From: Anaerosolibacter carboniphilus
GTDB lineage: Bacteria; Bacillota; Clostridia; Peptostreptococcales; Thermotaleaceae
NCBI RefSeq assembly: GCF_014205875.1
Contig: NZ_JACHEN010000017.1
Coordinates: 46,646-110,645, forward strand
Direction: 5' to 3'
DNA length: 64,000 bases
Within the stretch, counting starts at the first letter, position 1. Every line of letters starts with the position of its first letter. The notes under the pieces are model-generated. The model saw only the letters and a list, made by a program, of their open reading frames with translations. It was not told the DNA's origin and ran no database searches. Both the position numbers and the translations under genes were made by a program. Below, piece after piece: positions 8,729-17,002 of this stretch.

Positions 8729-10861
8729 CTAATTTAATCCCAGTTCCTTACGTTTCTTTTCAATATGGTCTACATAGATTTGGATGGTCTTCTCTGCATC
8801 CATTTCTACCACAACCTTGCCAAGGCCTAGTGTTTCTGTTGTCTCTGTAAGGGTTTTTACGACCACGTCACTGCCTGTAATGGAAGGGACAGGTGCTACA
8901 TGAACCAGCCAACCCAATGCCACTGCTGTGCAAGCATCGGCCACAGCTTTTTGCTCCAGATATTCAGGTGCACCGATAACCAATGGAAGTTTGTTGGTGT
9001 CCACATTTAGAGCATCTGCCAATTCTTTAGCTGTATGGGTCATCTTACCGATGTCTACGCAGGCACCATAGGTGAGTACTGGTGGAATTCCTAACTGCTT
9101 ACATACGGCCTTTAAGCCTTCGCCGCACTCGTCAGCCGCCTTTGGATTGGTTAAGCCTGTGTATTCCATAACGCTGGAGGTACAGCCGCCAGATAGTACC
9201 AGAATATTATTTTTGATTAAGCCTTGGGTAATTTTAAAGATGTTGCTGCCACCCTGACCATATCTTGCTGTGGTACATCCAACGATCGTAGCGATACCTC
9301 GGATATTACCGTTGGCAATCTGCTCAATCAATGGTTGGAAACTGCCACCTAGTGCATTTCTTACAGATTCAGTGCTGAAACCAACCATACAATCAGAAAC
9401 ATGGGGCGGAATGTAGGTCTTTCTGTTTTCTGCCTTACGTTTTTTGAAGGATTCAATAGCCATTTCCAATGCTTTCTCTGCCTGCTCCTGCATTTTTTCA
9501 GGTACAAAATCCAGGGTATCTGTGCCCTGAAGTTTAATGACTGGATGGGTGCTTAACAGCTTGGTACCAAATCGTTTCGCAAAAAGAGGCATGGTAGGTA
9601 CAGTACAGTTATAGTCAAACATGAATAGATCTATGACGCCTGTAGCCAATAGGTATTCTTGGGATAGCCATTCGCCTTCCTGACCGCCATATCCTTTTTG
9701 ATTATGGGTGCCTTCATAGTTGATGAGCTGCTGCCCCTCACATACATGACCAAGGATCTGGATACCATCGGCTCCCGCATCTTTGGCCTTTTGCTGCCAT
9801 TTGTCTGTAGAAGCTAGGTCAATCGCCACATGAGCTAGTAGTGGCATATGTCCATTTGTGATCACGTTGATCATACCTTCTTTTAGAAGTCCCATGTTCT
9901 GCTGCTTCATGGCGATTTCCTGAGTTCCCATAAGGATCTCTTGAACGATATCCAATAGGAACAGCCCTTGATATTCATTGGCGATACCCAGACGAACGCT
10001 GTTTAGCAAGAATTCTACAGGATCAGAGTTAAAATTGGTCATACAACGGGTTTGGGCATAAGCTACTTCGCTGTAGCCACCGCCTGGGAATAAGCCCAAT
10101 TGTCTCCATAGTTCCTTACGCTTTGTGGGTGCAAAAGCTTCAACGGTCTTTGATTCGATGTGATAAGGGCTATGAATATCATCGATTACCCAATCTGCAA
10201 ATTGAACAGCCAGCTTTTCGATGGGCTGATTGGCATCTAAACCTGCCATGTCGGCATATTTTTTCAGCTTTTCTGGATCACGAATCTTCAAACCGCTTTC
10301 AGGGTGCTGTCCTGCTGCTTTTAGCGTTCTTGCAGCCTGGTGGCAATGGAAGATGTTCGCAGATGTACCGATGGTCACATGGCGATACACGAAATTTCTA
10401 GATACCATGGTATGGGCATCTACACCACAAACACCCCGTGGTGCATTCTTGCTGATACGACATGGGCCGTTGGCACAAAGCTGACAGGATAGACCCTCGA
10501 TACAGAATTTACATTGGGTAGGTTGCTGCTGGCTGAATCGGTCAAACACGTTGGTCATGCCTGCATCATGGACGGCCTGATACATTTCCCGCATGGCAGG
10601 GTCAATGATTACATTTAAAGGGTATCCTTCTTTTGACTGGTCACCCTTGGCGATGTGCTCTCTCTGCCATTTATGTACTTCCTCCATACCAGGCATTTTA
10701 TCAATTTTGTCATAGTCGATCTTCACTCTGTCATGGATATCTTCATGGCGGAGAGGATCATTGTAATCCTTATCGGTTAGATCCGCAGCAAAGGTTTTGT
10801 TATCACCTCGCATTCTTTCTGCACTGTGTTCATAGGATTTTTGAATATCTTTATCTGACAT
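8729..10861 (-). CDS. cooS: Anaerobic Ni-Fe carbon monoxide dehydrogenase family protein (CooS-like), atypical
   Basis: A 710-residue protein (ATG at 10861 after GGAGG). Classical CooS oxidises CO to CO2 at a Ni-4Fe-4S C-cluster. The C-cluster ligands align as H338, C374, C419, C529, C560 and C601, and the catalytic lysine as K638. B-cluster cysteines align as C126, C129, C134 and C145. C117/C120 form a CxxC pair that would suit a [2Fe-2S]-type D-cluster. Oddities: the proton-path histidine of GTAAH is Asn169 (GTSAN), the next ladder residues are changed to H174 and Q175, and the cluster-flanking motifs are VGCTTARYG and LSGGCTSS instead of the usual VGCNN and TGC. An N-terminal extension of about 75 residues is present. 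No cooC, cooF or acetyl-CoA synthase gene is adjacent. The family is certain; CO-oxidising activity is not. Confidence 0.9.
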   Translation of the reverse strand: MSDKDIQKSYEHSAERMRGDNKTFAADLTDKDYNDPLRHEDIHDRVKIDYDKIDKMPGMEEVHKWQREHIAKGDQSKEGYPLNVIIDPAMREMYQAVHDAGMTNVFDRFSQQQPTQCKFCIEGLSCQLCANGPCRISKNAPRGVCGVDAHTMVSRNFVYRHVTIGTSANIFHCHQAARTLKAAGQHPESGLKIRDPEKLKKYADMAGLDANQPIEKLAVQFADWVIDDIHSPYHIESKTVEAFAPTKRKELWRQLGLFPGGGYSEVAYAQTRCMTNFNSDPVEFLLNSVRLGIANEYQGLFLLDIVQEILMGTQEIAMKQQNMGLLKEGMINVITNGHMPLLAHVAIDLASTDKWQQKAKDAGADGIQILGHVCEGQQLINYEGTHNQKGYGGQEGEWLSQEYLLATGVIDLFMFDYNCTVPTMPLFAKRFGTKLLSTHPVIKLQGTDTLDFVPEKMQEQAEKALEMAIESFKKRKAENRKTYIPPHVSDCMVGFSTESVRNALGGSFQPLIEQIANGNIRGIATIVGCTTARYGQGGSNIFKITQGLIKNNILVLSGGCTSSVMEYTGLTNPKAADECGEGLKAVCKQLGIPPVLTYGACVDIGKMTHTAKELADALNVDTNKLPLVIGAPEYLEQKAVADACTAVALGWLVHVAPVPSITGSDVVVKTLTETTETLGLGKVVVEMDAEKTIQIYVDHIEKKRKELGLN

Positions 10862-10940
10862 GAAAAAACCTCCTTCACCTGAATTCATTCATTATTTTTT
10901 GGCACTGTGCCCTGGAATATACATATTTTCTAAAAATGTT

Positions 10941-10974
10941 AAAAGAATCCAAGCCCGAGGGGCTGGATTCTTTT
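10941..10974 (-). terminator. Terminator of the SPOCS protein operon
   Basis: AAAAGAATCCA-type arms with a GC-rich centre. On the minus strand they follow the 10994 stop and end in TTCTTTTAACATTTTT. Confidence 0.85.
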
Positions 10975-10993
10975 AAACCTAGATACATTTTAT

Positions 10994-11890
10994 TTAGCAA
11001 TCTTCATCAGGGATGGCGGCCAAACCAGTAGGAGGAATGGCAACCTGACGGTTTTGTAATATCTTCAATGTTAAGAAGATCACCATTTTTTCTTCGATGC
11101 TCTTAAATTGTTTTTCTTCAAAAGGCATCTTGTAGTAATCATGATAAACACGACCCAATTGCTCGTCAAACTCTACAATTCTGCTGCTGATAAGCTCACA
11201 ATAAGGGAGTTCGTTGAAGAATTCTGTACTGATTTGGTTAAACTCTGACAAGTCACCGGACATTAACCGATCTTTTTCTGCAAATTCAGGACTATGGAGT
11301 TTCTGCTGTCTTAGATATTCGAACTCTGTAGCAGTTCTAGGAATAGGAGCCAATGGTGCGATGCCGTTAAAGAATACAGGTGTAGTACAACTCCAAGGAA
11401 CGTCTACTGTGCAGTGCTTGATATCTCCACAGAAGCTTTGGCTGCTAGAGCAGTTTCGAGTAGCATACTGGATGTTCTTGCGAACAAAGCCTTTGAGGAA
11501 GAGTATATTGGTGTCTTGAATCAGAAGACATTGAGTAACTTTCAAGTGCTTCTTAATGTCCTTGATTTCCCATGCATATTCTGGTAGATCAATGATAGAG
11601 TTTACATTGACCTGAATAGTAAGCTCTGCAAGGACAACAGGTATTTTGGCTACAGCGCCAGTAACCAATGGAACGATAGGTGCAGGCGTATTCACGCAGT
11701 CTGCTGTAGTTTCACCTGTTACAGTGGCACACTTTTCCTTATAAGGTTTGAAAGAAGTGATTTTAGCGTCTGCGGCATTTGTGCGAGTATTACCGCCATA
11801 ATATTTGCTGGTTTCATAATATTTATTACCATCGCTATATTTTTGATCATAGCCACATTTGCTACCATCATAATTCTTATTCCATGACAT
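10994..11890 (-). CDS. SPOCS/DUF3794-domain protein, putative spore-coat or exosporium protein (paralogue 1)
   Basis: A 298-residue protein with a Tyr/Lys/Gly-rich N-terminus (about 1-40) and a core typical of CsxC/SipL-like SPOCS proteins: PVVLAELTIQVNVNSIIDLP, IKDIKKHLKVTQCLLI, LFLKGFVRKNIQYAT, then CGDIKHCTVDVPWSCTT. Repeated cysteines could cross-link the coat. The C-terminal region IEEKMVIFLTLKILQNRQV is shared with the neighbour at 12072, showing tandem duplication. The ATG follows AAGGGGG. A motif CATGTACTA about 55 bases upstream resembles a sporulation-sigma -10. Spore role is inferred from family and context. Confidence 0.82.
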   Translation of the reverse strand: MSWNKNYDGSKCGYDQKYSDGNKYYETSKYYGGNTRTNAADAKITSFKPYKEKCATVTGETTADCVNTPAPIVPLVTGAVAKIPVVLAELTIQVNVNSIIDLPEYAWEIKDIKKHLKVTQCLLIQDTNILFLKGFVRKNIQYATRNCSSSQSFCGDIKHCTVDVPWSCTTPVFFNGIAPLAPIPRTATEFEYLRQQKLHSPEFAEKDRLMSGDLSEFNQISTEFFNELPYCELISSRIVEFDEQLGRVYHDYYKMPFEEKQFKSIEEKMVIFLTLKILQNRQVAIPPTGLAAIPDEDC

Positions 11891-11940
11891 CGTTTAAGAA
11901 CCCCCTTATATTTTCAATTTTGGTGAAATATTGTCCTTCA

Positions 11941-11958
11941 CCTAGTACATGCTATTCA
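11941..11958 (-). promoter_or_regulatory. Conserved upstream motif of SPOCS gene 1 (possible sporulation -10)
   Basis: On the minus strand GTGAATAGCATGTACTAGG lies about 51 bases before the start. The core AATAnCATGTACTAGG is also present before the paralogue at 12899, while surrounding bases differ. CATGTACTA resembles the CATAnnnTA -10 of sigma-E/sigma-K promoters. Confidence 0.5.
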
Positions 11959-12071
11959 CTTTGTCCGTTAAGGGTTACAATAATATTTAAAGTTTTTTCG
12001 ACAAAAGACAAAATGTAGTCTAACCTTAAAAAATGATTGGATAGAATCCAAGCATCTTCAGCTTAGAATAA

Positions 12072-12899
12072 TCAGCATTGTTCATAATCTGAGCAGACAG
12101 GGACTATGCTAATGGGAGGAATGGCAACTTGACGATTTTGCATAATTTTTAATGTGAGGAAAATAATCATTTTTTCTTCAATACTTTCAAAAAATTTTTC
12201 TGCAAAAGGTATTTTTCCCCCTGTTGGATGTGTGGGATTTAGAAACTCATCAAACTCCACAATTCTAGCACTGACTAGATCACAGAATGGAAGCTCATTA
12301 AAAAATTCTGTACTTGTTTGATTGAATTCCGATAGATCGCCAGAAAGTAATTTGTCTTTATCCGCAAAACCAAGGTCATTTAGCTCCTGTTTTCTAAAAT
12401 ACTCAAATTCTGTGGAAATGCTTGGAACAGGAGGTAGTGGATCGATACCGTTAAAGACAAGGGCTGTAGTACAGCTGAAAGGAACATCTACGGTACATTG
12501 CTTAATATCTCCGCAGCTTCCCTGACTGTTCGAGCAGCAATGTGTTGTATAGTCGATATTTTTTCGTACAAATCCCTTGATAAAGAGCATATTGGTGTCT
12601 TGGATAAGCAGACATTGAGTAACTTTTACATGTTTCTTGATTCTTTTAATTTCCCAAGCGGATTCAGGCAAATCAATGACTGCATTTACATTTAGCTGGA
12701 GTGTTAGCTCAGCCAAGACAACGGGAATCTTGGCTACGGCGCCCGTGCTTAAAGCGGTAATCTCTACAGGTGTATTCACACAGTCTGATGCTATGCCACC
12801 CGTGGTACGAACACAAGCCGTTTTAATCGGAGGTTCTTGCCGCTTTTGTTTTTGTTTCTTGTTTCCATACATAGATGGATCATATCTAATCCAAGGCAT
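12072..12899 (-). CDS. SPOCS/DUF3794-domain protein, putative spore-coat or exosporium protein (paralogue 2)
   Basis: A 275-residue protein closely related to the one at 10994: VVLAELTLQLNVNAVIDLP, IKRIKKHVKVTQCLLI, LFIKGFVRKNIDYTT, CGDIKQCTVDVPFSCTT and IEEKMIIFLTLKIMQNRQV. The N-terminus is shorter and basic (KKQKQKRQE), and the C-terminus ends CSDYEQC. The ATG is preceded by AAAGGGGG. Its own copy of the CATGTACTA motif lies about 65 bases upstream, so both genes probably have separate promoters used at the same time. Confidence 0.82.
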   Translation of the reverse strand: MPWIRYDPSMYGNKKQKQKRQEPPIKTACVRTTGGIASDCVNTPVEITALSTGAVAKIPVVLAELTLQLNVNAVIDLPESAWEIKRIKKHVKVTQCLLIQDTNMLFIKGFVRKNIDYTTHCCSNSQGSCGDIKQCTVDVPFSCTTALVFNGIDPLPPVPSISTEFEYFRKQELNDLGFADKDKLLSGDLSEFNQTSTEFFNELPFCDLVSARIVEFDEFLNPTHPTGGKIPFAEKFFESIEEKMIIFLTLKIMQNRQVAIPPISIVPVCSDYEQC

Positions 12900-12963
12900 G
12901 GTGTCCTTGCCCCCTTTAATATCTGGTTTTGGCCAATCATAGCTGGCATATGTTTTCTAATGT

Positions 12964-12980
12964 CCTAGTACATGTTATTC
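12964..12980 (-). promoter_or_regulatory. Conserved upstream motif of SPOCS gene 2 (possible sporulation -10)
   Basis: Minus strand GAATAACATGTACTAGG, matching the motif before paralogue 1 at 16 of 17 bases. It lies about 65 bases before the start codon. Confidence 0.5.
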
Positions 12981-13151
12981 TATCGCCCTCAGAAGGTGAC
13001 ACTTTTTTGCTGAAAATTGTAAGAAATTTTATTTTTCAAAAGGGGGGCTGCCAGAAGATGAAAGTATTGTGACGGTATGATCCAGTCTGATAATATACTA
13101 ATAAAGGGTTTTCATTTATATTTTATGTATAAAAAGTAAGGAGTGTTACCT

Positions 13152-14045
13152 ATGCCGAAAATAAGTCCTAAGTGGATTGTCCTGTTAGGCGTTGTTTTTG
13201 TATCTTTTTCCTCCATATTTATACGAATGTCGGAAGCACCGTCTCTGGTTATTGCAACCTATCGAATGGGATTTACAGTTCTGCTTCTATTGCCATTTGT
13301 CATAAAGAACAAAAAGAAAGAGTTGAAAACCATCGATGGAAAAAGTTTACTCACCTGCTTTATAAGTGGTATATTCCTAGCCCTTCATTTTGCCACTTGG
13401 ATTACTTCCATTCGATATACTTCCATCGCCAGTTCAACGGTTCTTGTCAATACCCATACCTTATTCATCGCAATGGGAACCCTGTTTATATTAAAGGAGA
13501 AAGTGCCTAAGAAGGCTTTTATCAGTATGGGCGTTACTTTGTTTGGCAGCATAATTATCTCTTTAGGGGATCACAGTATGGGAAGCAATGTGCTGTATGG
13601 GGATATCCTTGCGATTTTGGGTGCATTTTTTGTTGCAGGTTACATGATGATTGGAAGGATTGTAAGACAAAGTATTTCTGTTACTACCTATACATTTGTT
13701 GTGTATACCAGTTGTACCTTCACATTATTGTTGCTGGCTATGGTTACTGGAACCAGCCTATACCCTTATCCCATAAAGGAATGGTTTATTTTTTTGGCGC
13801 TGGCCATTTTCTGTACGATCCTAGGCCACAGCATTTTTAACTGGGCCTTGGCCTACATTAAGCCTACATTTCTCTCAACGGCAATATTAGGAGAACCTGT
13901 ATTCGCTACCCTATGGGCATTACTTCTCTTTCAAGAAGTACCAGCCATTTGGCAAATTTCTGGGAGTTTGATGATCATCTTTGGAATCTACTTATATATT
14001 CAGATGAACGAAGAGAAAAATCCTGTAATCTTGGATGAAAAATAG
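13152..14045 (+). CDS. EamA/DMT-superfamily transporter
   Basis: A 297-residue inner-membrane protein with ten predicted hydrophobic helices in two EamA halves (about residues 5-140 and 150-290). Typical segments are FVSFSSIFIRMSEAPSLVIA, LALHFATWITSIRYTS, and ILGHSIFNWALAYIKPTFLS near the end. Such proteins export or import metabolites or amino acids, and the substrate cannot be told. The ATG at 13152 lies 8 bases after AAGGAG; a GTG three codons upstream overlaps the SD and is rejected. It appears monocistronic. Confidence 0.9.
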   Translation: MPKISPKWIVLLGVVFVSFSSIFIRMSEAPSLVIATYRMGFTVLLLLPFVIKNKKKELKTIDGKSLLTCFISGIFLALHFATWITSIRYTSIASSTVLVNTHTLFIAMGTLFILKEKVPKKAFISMGVTLFGSIIISLGDHSMGSNVLYGDILAILGAFFVAGYMMIGRIVRQSISVTTYTFVVYTSCTFTLLLLAMVTGTSLYPYPIKEWFIFLALAIFCTILGHSIFNWALAYIKPTFLSTAILGEPVFATLWALLLFQEVPAIWQISGSLMIIFGIYLYIQMNEEKNPVILDEK

Positions 14046-14132
14046 AAGAATTATATTTGAAAATAGTTTTAAAACCATAGAAATTGGATATGTATATAAA
14101 AAAGTTACCAAGAGGATGGAGGCGTTTGATAT

Positions 14133-14951
14133 ATGAAGTTTTCTAAAATGATAGAGGAAATGAGAACCGTAAGAGACTATAAGAAAGAACCTGTCAGTCC
14201 AAACCTTATTCAGGAAGTGATGGATGCAGGCAAGACAGCGGCAGGTATCGCAGGTGGACGAAATGTATCTATTCTGTTTATAGATCATGGAAAAGAAGTT
14301 TTTGATCAACTCTCAGGTAAGGCGGGCTACTATGGAAAGATGGTTGAGGCACCTCACTATCTTGTGATTACATCTAAAGTATTTCCAAACTACCTGGAAA
14401 ACAGTGGATATATCATGGAACTAATGCGATTAAAGTCTAGAGAGTTGGATCTAGGAACATGCTGGCTTAGTGTAGAGGATGAAGGGACGCTAAGAGAAAT
14501 ACTGGGTATCGGAGGAGAAGAAAAAATTACGGCTTTTGCAGCCATTGGACATAGCTATAAAGGTATATTTAAGCATGATATGTCAAAACAAAGTACCCGT
14601 ATGGGCCTTGAAGAAATAGCATTTTTAAAGAGGTGGGGTTCCCCATGTACATTGGAGGATTTAGAGGCAAGGGGATTGACCAACATATTTTATTATACAA
14701 GACTGGCACCATCCTGGGGGAATAGACAGCCATGGCAATTCATTATCGACAAGGACCGAATCCTCTTGACAATTCAGAAAGAGGAAAGAGAAGATTTGAG
14801 ATTAGATGCAGGGGTTGTCATGCTATATTTCGAAAAATCAGCCCACGATGATGGGCTCCCTGGAAACTGGAAGCTGGATATTCCAGAAGATATGAAAGCG
14901 ATCTATGGAATTCCAGAAGATCGGACTTTGGTTGGATATTACAGCATATAG
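14133..14951 (+). CDS. Nitroreductase family protein
   Basis: A 272-residue protein of the FMN-dependent nitroreductase fold: MRTVRDYKKEPV near the N-terminus (the R-S/T-x-R-x-F/Y type FMN-binding start), GRNVSILFID, LDLGTCWLSV (flavin-contact helix), AAIGHSY, and a second half with LAPSWGNRQPWQFII, the SxxNxQPWxF FMN motif. The SWGNRQPW motif sits in the C-terminal half rather than near residue 35, so the protein looks like the fused/permuted TM-nitroreductase type with two half-domains. GGAGG lies 12 bases before the ATG. It ends at a strong bidirectional terminator. The substrate is unknown. Confidence 0.85.
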   Translation: MKFSKMIEEMRTVRDYKKEPVSPNLIQEVMDAGKTAAGIAGGRNVSILFIDHGKEVFDQLSGKAGYYGKMVEAPHYLVITSKVFPNYLENSGYIMELMRLKSRELDLGTCWLSVEDEGTLREILGIGGEEKITAFAAIGHSYKGIFKHDMSKQSTRMGLEEIAFLKRWGSPCTLEDLEARGLTNIFYYTRLAPSWGNRQPWQFIIDKDRILLTIQKEEREDLRLDAGVVMLYFEKSAHDDGLPGNWKLDIPEDMKAIYGIPEDRTLVGYYSI

Positions 14952-14963
14952 ATATTTATAATA

Positions 14964-15007
14964 GCCAAATAAAAAAGTCTTCTATGAAGAAGACTTTTTT
15001 ATTTGGC
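14964..15007. terminator. Bidirectional terminator
   Basis: GCCAAATAAAAAAGTCTTC and its complement with a tiny loop, placed between the convergent nitroreductase and Gly-rich peptide genes. Confidence 0.93.
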
Positions 15008-15010
15008 AGA

Positions 15011-15199
15011 TTAGATCCCAAAGAAGCCGCCGCCAAATAAGATGACTAACAATAGGAAGAAGAACAGAAGAGATGTGTCATCACCAAATCCGCCGCCAAA
15101 GAAGTTACCGCCGAATAGTACTACAAGCAACAGGAAAAAGAATAATAGTGATGAATCGTCACCAAATCCACCCAGGAATCCTTTTTTCGCTTCACTCAT
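15011..15199 (-). CDS. Small Gly/Phe-rich hydrophobic peptide with internal duplication (62 aa)
   Basis: After MSEAKKGFL the protein is two near-identical 25-residue units: GGFGDDSSLLFFFLLLVVLF and GGFGDDTSLLFFFLLLVILF, each followed by GGnFFG-type residues. Each unit is one short hydrophobic span between Gly-rich turns. Start 15199 is chosen because GGAGGG lies 8 bases upstream. The layout is like the small Gly-rich hydrophobic peptides found near spore-surface genes, and it lies within such a block; that role is inferred. The duplication is also visible in the DNA as two roughly 75-base direct repeats. Confidence 0.78.
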   Translation of the reverse strand: MSEAKKGFLGGFGDDSSLLFFFLLLVVLFGGNFFGGGFGDDTSLLFFFLLLVILFGGGFFGI

Positions 15200-15463
15200 A
15201 CGCGTACCCTCCAATTTAGATATTGACTTAATACATAGCCTATTACCATATTACGGAGAACTTAAAAAAGTGTGACGCTTTTTTAAAAAGATTTTTTGAA
15301 AAACTCCTGATAGAAAGTAATATTTTAACAGAGTCTATAGAAAAAGTAACAAAAGAATATTTGAGAAATAATGTTAGACCTTGATAAATATTCAATGAGA
15401 AATTCTCCCGAAACTGCAAAAAATAAAAATGTAGAAAAGTCTGAGGCAGAAAGGAGAATGACG

Positions 15464-16021
15464 GTGAAAAACACGTATAGAAAACTTCCTATAACAGGGA
15501 TTTCATTGATTTTAATTTTTTTAATGGCGTTTGGCTGTACACCTGCCCGGCGTCCCATACCCAATGGATATGGAGAAGATCAATATAATAGAGGAATAAC
15601 TACAGATCGAGAGAGAATCATGGACATAGGTTCAGGAGATCAAGATCTCAGCATGGGCGGTATCACGCCAAATAATGATCCTGCCTTAAGAAATTATGCT
15701 GGGAACCCATCAGAGCAGACGACTCAAGAGGCCTTAAGACGGGAAATTCAGGATTTAGAGGGTGTTGGTGATGTGGTGGCTATATACAGCGATAGGATTG
15801 CCTATGTGGGTATTGCGCCAGAAGAGGGCAGGATTATTAATAACATGCGAGGACTTCAAACAGAAATCGCCAGTAAAATTAGAAATAGGATGCCAGGCAT
15901 TGAGAGGATTTATGTCACCACGGATCAAGATCGGGTATCGAGGCTTAGGGGATATGCGGATAAGTTAGACGGTAAAAAACCAGATAGAGAAATGATCAAC
16001 GAAATCGAAGAATTGTTTTAA
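15464..16021 (+). CDS. YhcN/YlaJ-type sporulation lipoprotein
   Basis: A lipoprotein of about 185 residues: MKNTYRKLP, a hydrophobic stretch, then lipobox MAFGC. The C-terminal 120 residues match the YhcN/YlaJ spore-envelope family: DVVAIYSDRIAYVGI, then NRMPGIERIYVTTDQDRV, then RLRGYADKL. The GTG at 15464 lies 7 bases after AAGGAG and is preferred. An in-frame ATG at 15458 is one base from the SD, and ATGs further upstream lack an SD. Family members are made in the forespore and affect outgrowth. It fits the neighbouring spore-surface genes. Confidence 0.88.
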   Translation: MKNTYRKLPITGISLILIFLMAFGCTPARRPIPNGYGEDQYNRGITTDRERIMDIGSGDQDLSMGGITPNNDPALRNYAGNPSEQTTQEALRREIQDLEGVGDVVAIYSDRIAYVGIAPEEGRIINNMRGLQTEIASKIRNRMPGIERIYVTTDQDRVSRLRGYADKLDGKKPDREMINEIEELF

Positions 16022-16025
16022 GGCT

Positions 16026-16072
16026 TAAATCAAAAAGGCTTCTCATGTTTCAGAGAGGCCTTTTTTGATTTA
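16026..16072. terminator. Terminator between the YhcN-type and Met-rich genes
   Basis: TAAATCAAAAAGGC and GGCCTTTTTTGATTTA arms with an internal bulge. It serves the plus-strand gene and, symmetrically, the convergent minus-strand gene. Confidence 0.88.
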
Positions 16073-16080
16073 GCGGAAAT

Positions 16081-16776
16081 TTATTTATCATGATGTTCTT
16101 CGTGCATACATTTCATTGCTTTATGGCGATAGGCTTCTGCCTTGTGAAGATGGGCTCTATACATGTGCCAATTAGCTTGATAGCATAGATCCTTCATATC
16201 ATGAGGCATATCTTCCATTCCCAGGGTCATTGGATAATCCATAGCAGGCATCATACCCATGTTAGGCATCATGTGGGAATACTCCATAGCAGGCATCATA
16301 CCCATTTCAGGCATCATGTGAGAATTTTCCATAGCGGGCATCATGCCCATTTCAGGCATCATGTGAGGATTTTCCATAGCAGGCATCATACCGACATTTG
16401 GCATCATGTGAGGATTGTGCATATAAGGCATCATATCCATTTCAGGCATCATGTGAGGATTTTCCATAGCGGGCATCATCCCCATATTTGGCATCATGGG
16501 TGCTTCCATAGCGGGCATCATCCCCATATTTGGCATCATGGGTGCTTCCATAGCAGGCATCATACCGACATTTGGCATCATGTGAGGATTGTGCATATAA
16601 GGCATCATATCCATCTCAGGCATCATGTGTGGATTGTGCATATAAGGCATCATTCCCATCATAGGACATGGCAAATAAGGCAGCATAGGCTGTTCCATCA
16701 TTGGCATCATCCCGTAGGGCATTTCTGGATAAGTTTCATCCTTTTTCTTATCTTTACAATCTCTATTCTGATCCAC
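16081..16776 (-). CDS. Methionine-rich tandem-repeat protein (231 aa), putative spore-surface or metal-binding protein
   Basis: Residues about 42-174 are nine tandem 14-15 residue units such as MMPAMENPHMMPEMG, MMPYMHNPHMMPNVG and MMPAMEAPMMPNMG, with a degenerate tenth copy after them. Flanks: a Lys/Asp N-terminus (MDQNRDCKDKKKDE) and a His/Cys-containing C-terminus (NWHMYRAHLHKAEAYRHK). The start is GTG at 16776, 7 bases after AAGGGGG. Regular Met/His spacing suggests soft-metal (copper) binding, or a structural coat protein; neither is proven. A CATACCTTA motif lies about 55 bases upstream (minus strand), resembling a sporulation -10. Confidence 0.75.
   Translation of the reverse strand: MDQNRDCKDKKKDETYPEMPYGMMPMMEQPMLPYLPCPMMGMMPYMHNPHMMPEMDMMPYMHNPHMMPNVGMMPAMEAPMMPNMGMMPAMEAPMMPNMGMMPAMENPHMMPEMDMMPYMHNPHMMPNVGMMPAMENPHMMPEMGMMPAMENSHMMPEMGMMPAMEYSHMMPNMGMMPAMDYPMTLGMEDMPHDMKDLCYQANWHMYRAHLHKAEAYRHKAMKCMHEEHHDK
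16213..16653 (-). repeat. Coding tandem repeat, about 10 units of 42-45 bp
   Basis: Direct DNA repeats with the core GGCATCATG and CATAGC, encoding the Met-rich units. Several neighbouring units are identical or nearly so, implying recent expansion and probable length variation between strains. Confidence 0.9.
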
Positions 16777-16828
16777 TTTCGTTCCCCCTTAAAAGTATTC
16801 AATATATGAGAAATTAATCTCTCAGTTA

Positions 16829-16837
16829 TAAGGTATG
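16829..16837 (-). promoter_or_regulatory. Possible sporulation-type -10 (CATACCTTA)
   Basis: The minus strand CATACCTTA matches CATAnnnTA. It lies about 55 bases before the GTG start of the Met-rich gene. No confident -35 was identified. Confidence 0.35.
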
Positions 16838-17002
16838 CATTTGCTTCATAAACGGGCACACCTAAATTGAATATAAATAAAAATCCTTTGGAAAGACGGT
16901 CAGCAATTCTTCAAAAAATTTACAAAAAAAAGACTTTATGGTACCTAAAGCCTAGAAACGATCCGTAGACTATAACACAGATAAAAAAAGGAGGAAATAG
17001 AG

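Noticed and set aside
8552..8737. 61-codon frame after glnA
   Set aside because: It crosses the glnA terminator and a repeat and runs into the end of the convergent cooS; no SD.
16213..16653. Tandem 42-45 bp repeats as a possible CRISPR or replication-iteron array
   Set aside because: The repeats keep a reading frame, encode Met-rich units and have no spacers.
16201..16809. Plus-strand frame of His/Ile/Arg repeats opposite the Met-rich gene
   Set aside because: It is the mirror of the repeat DNA; the minus-strand frame has an SD, a sensible non-repeat N- and C-terminus and a terminator.
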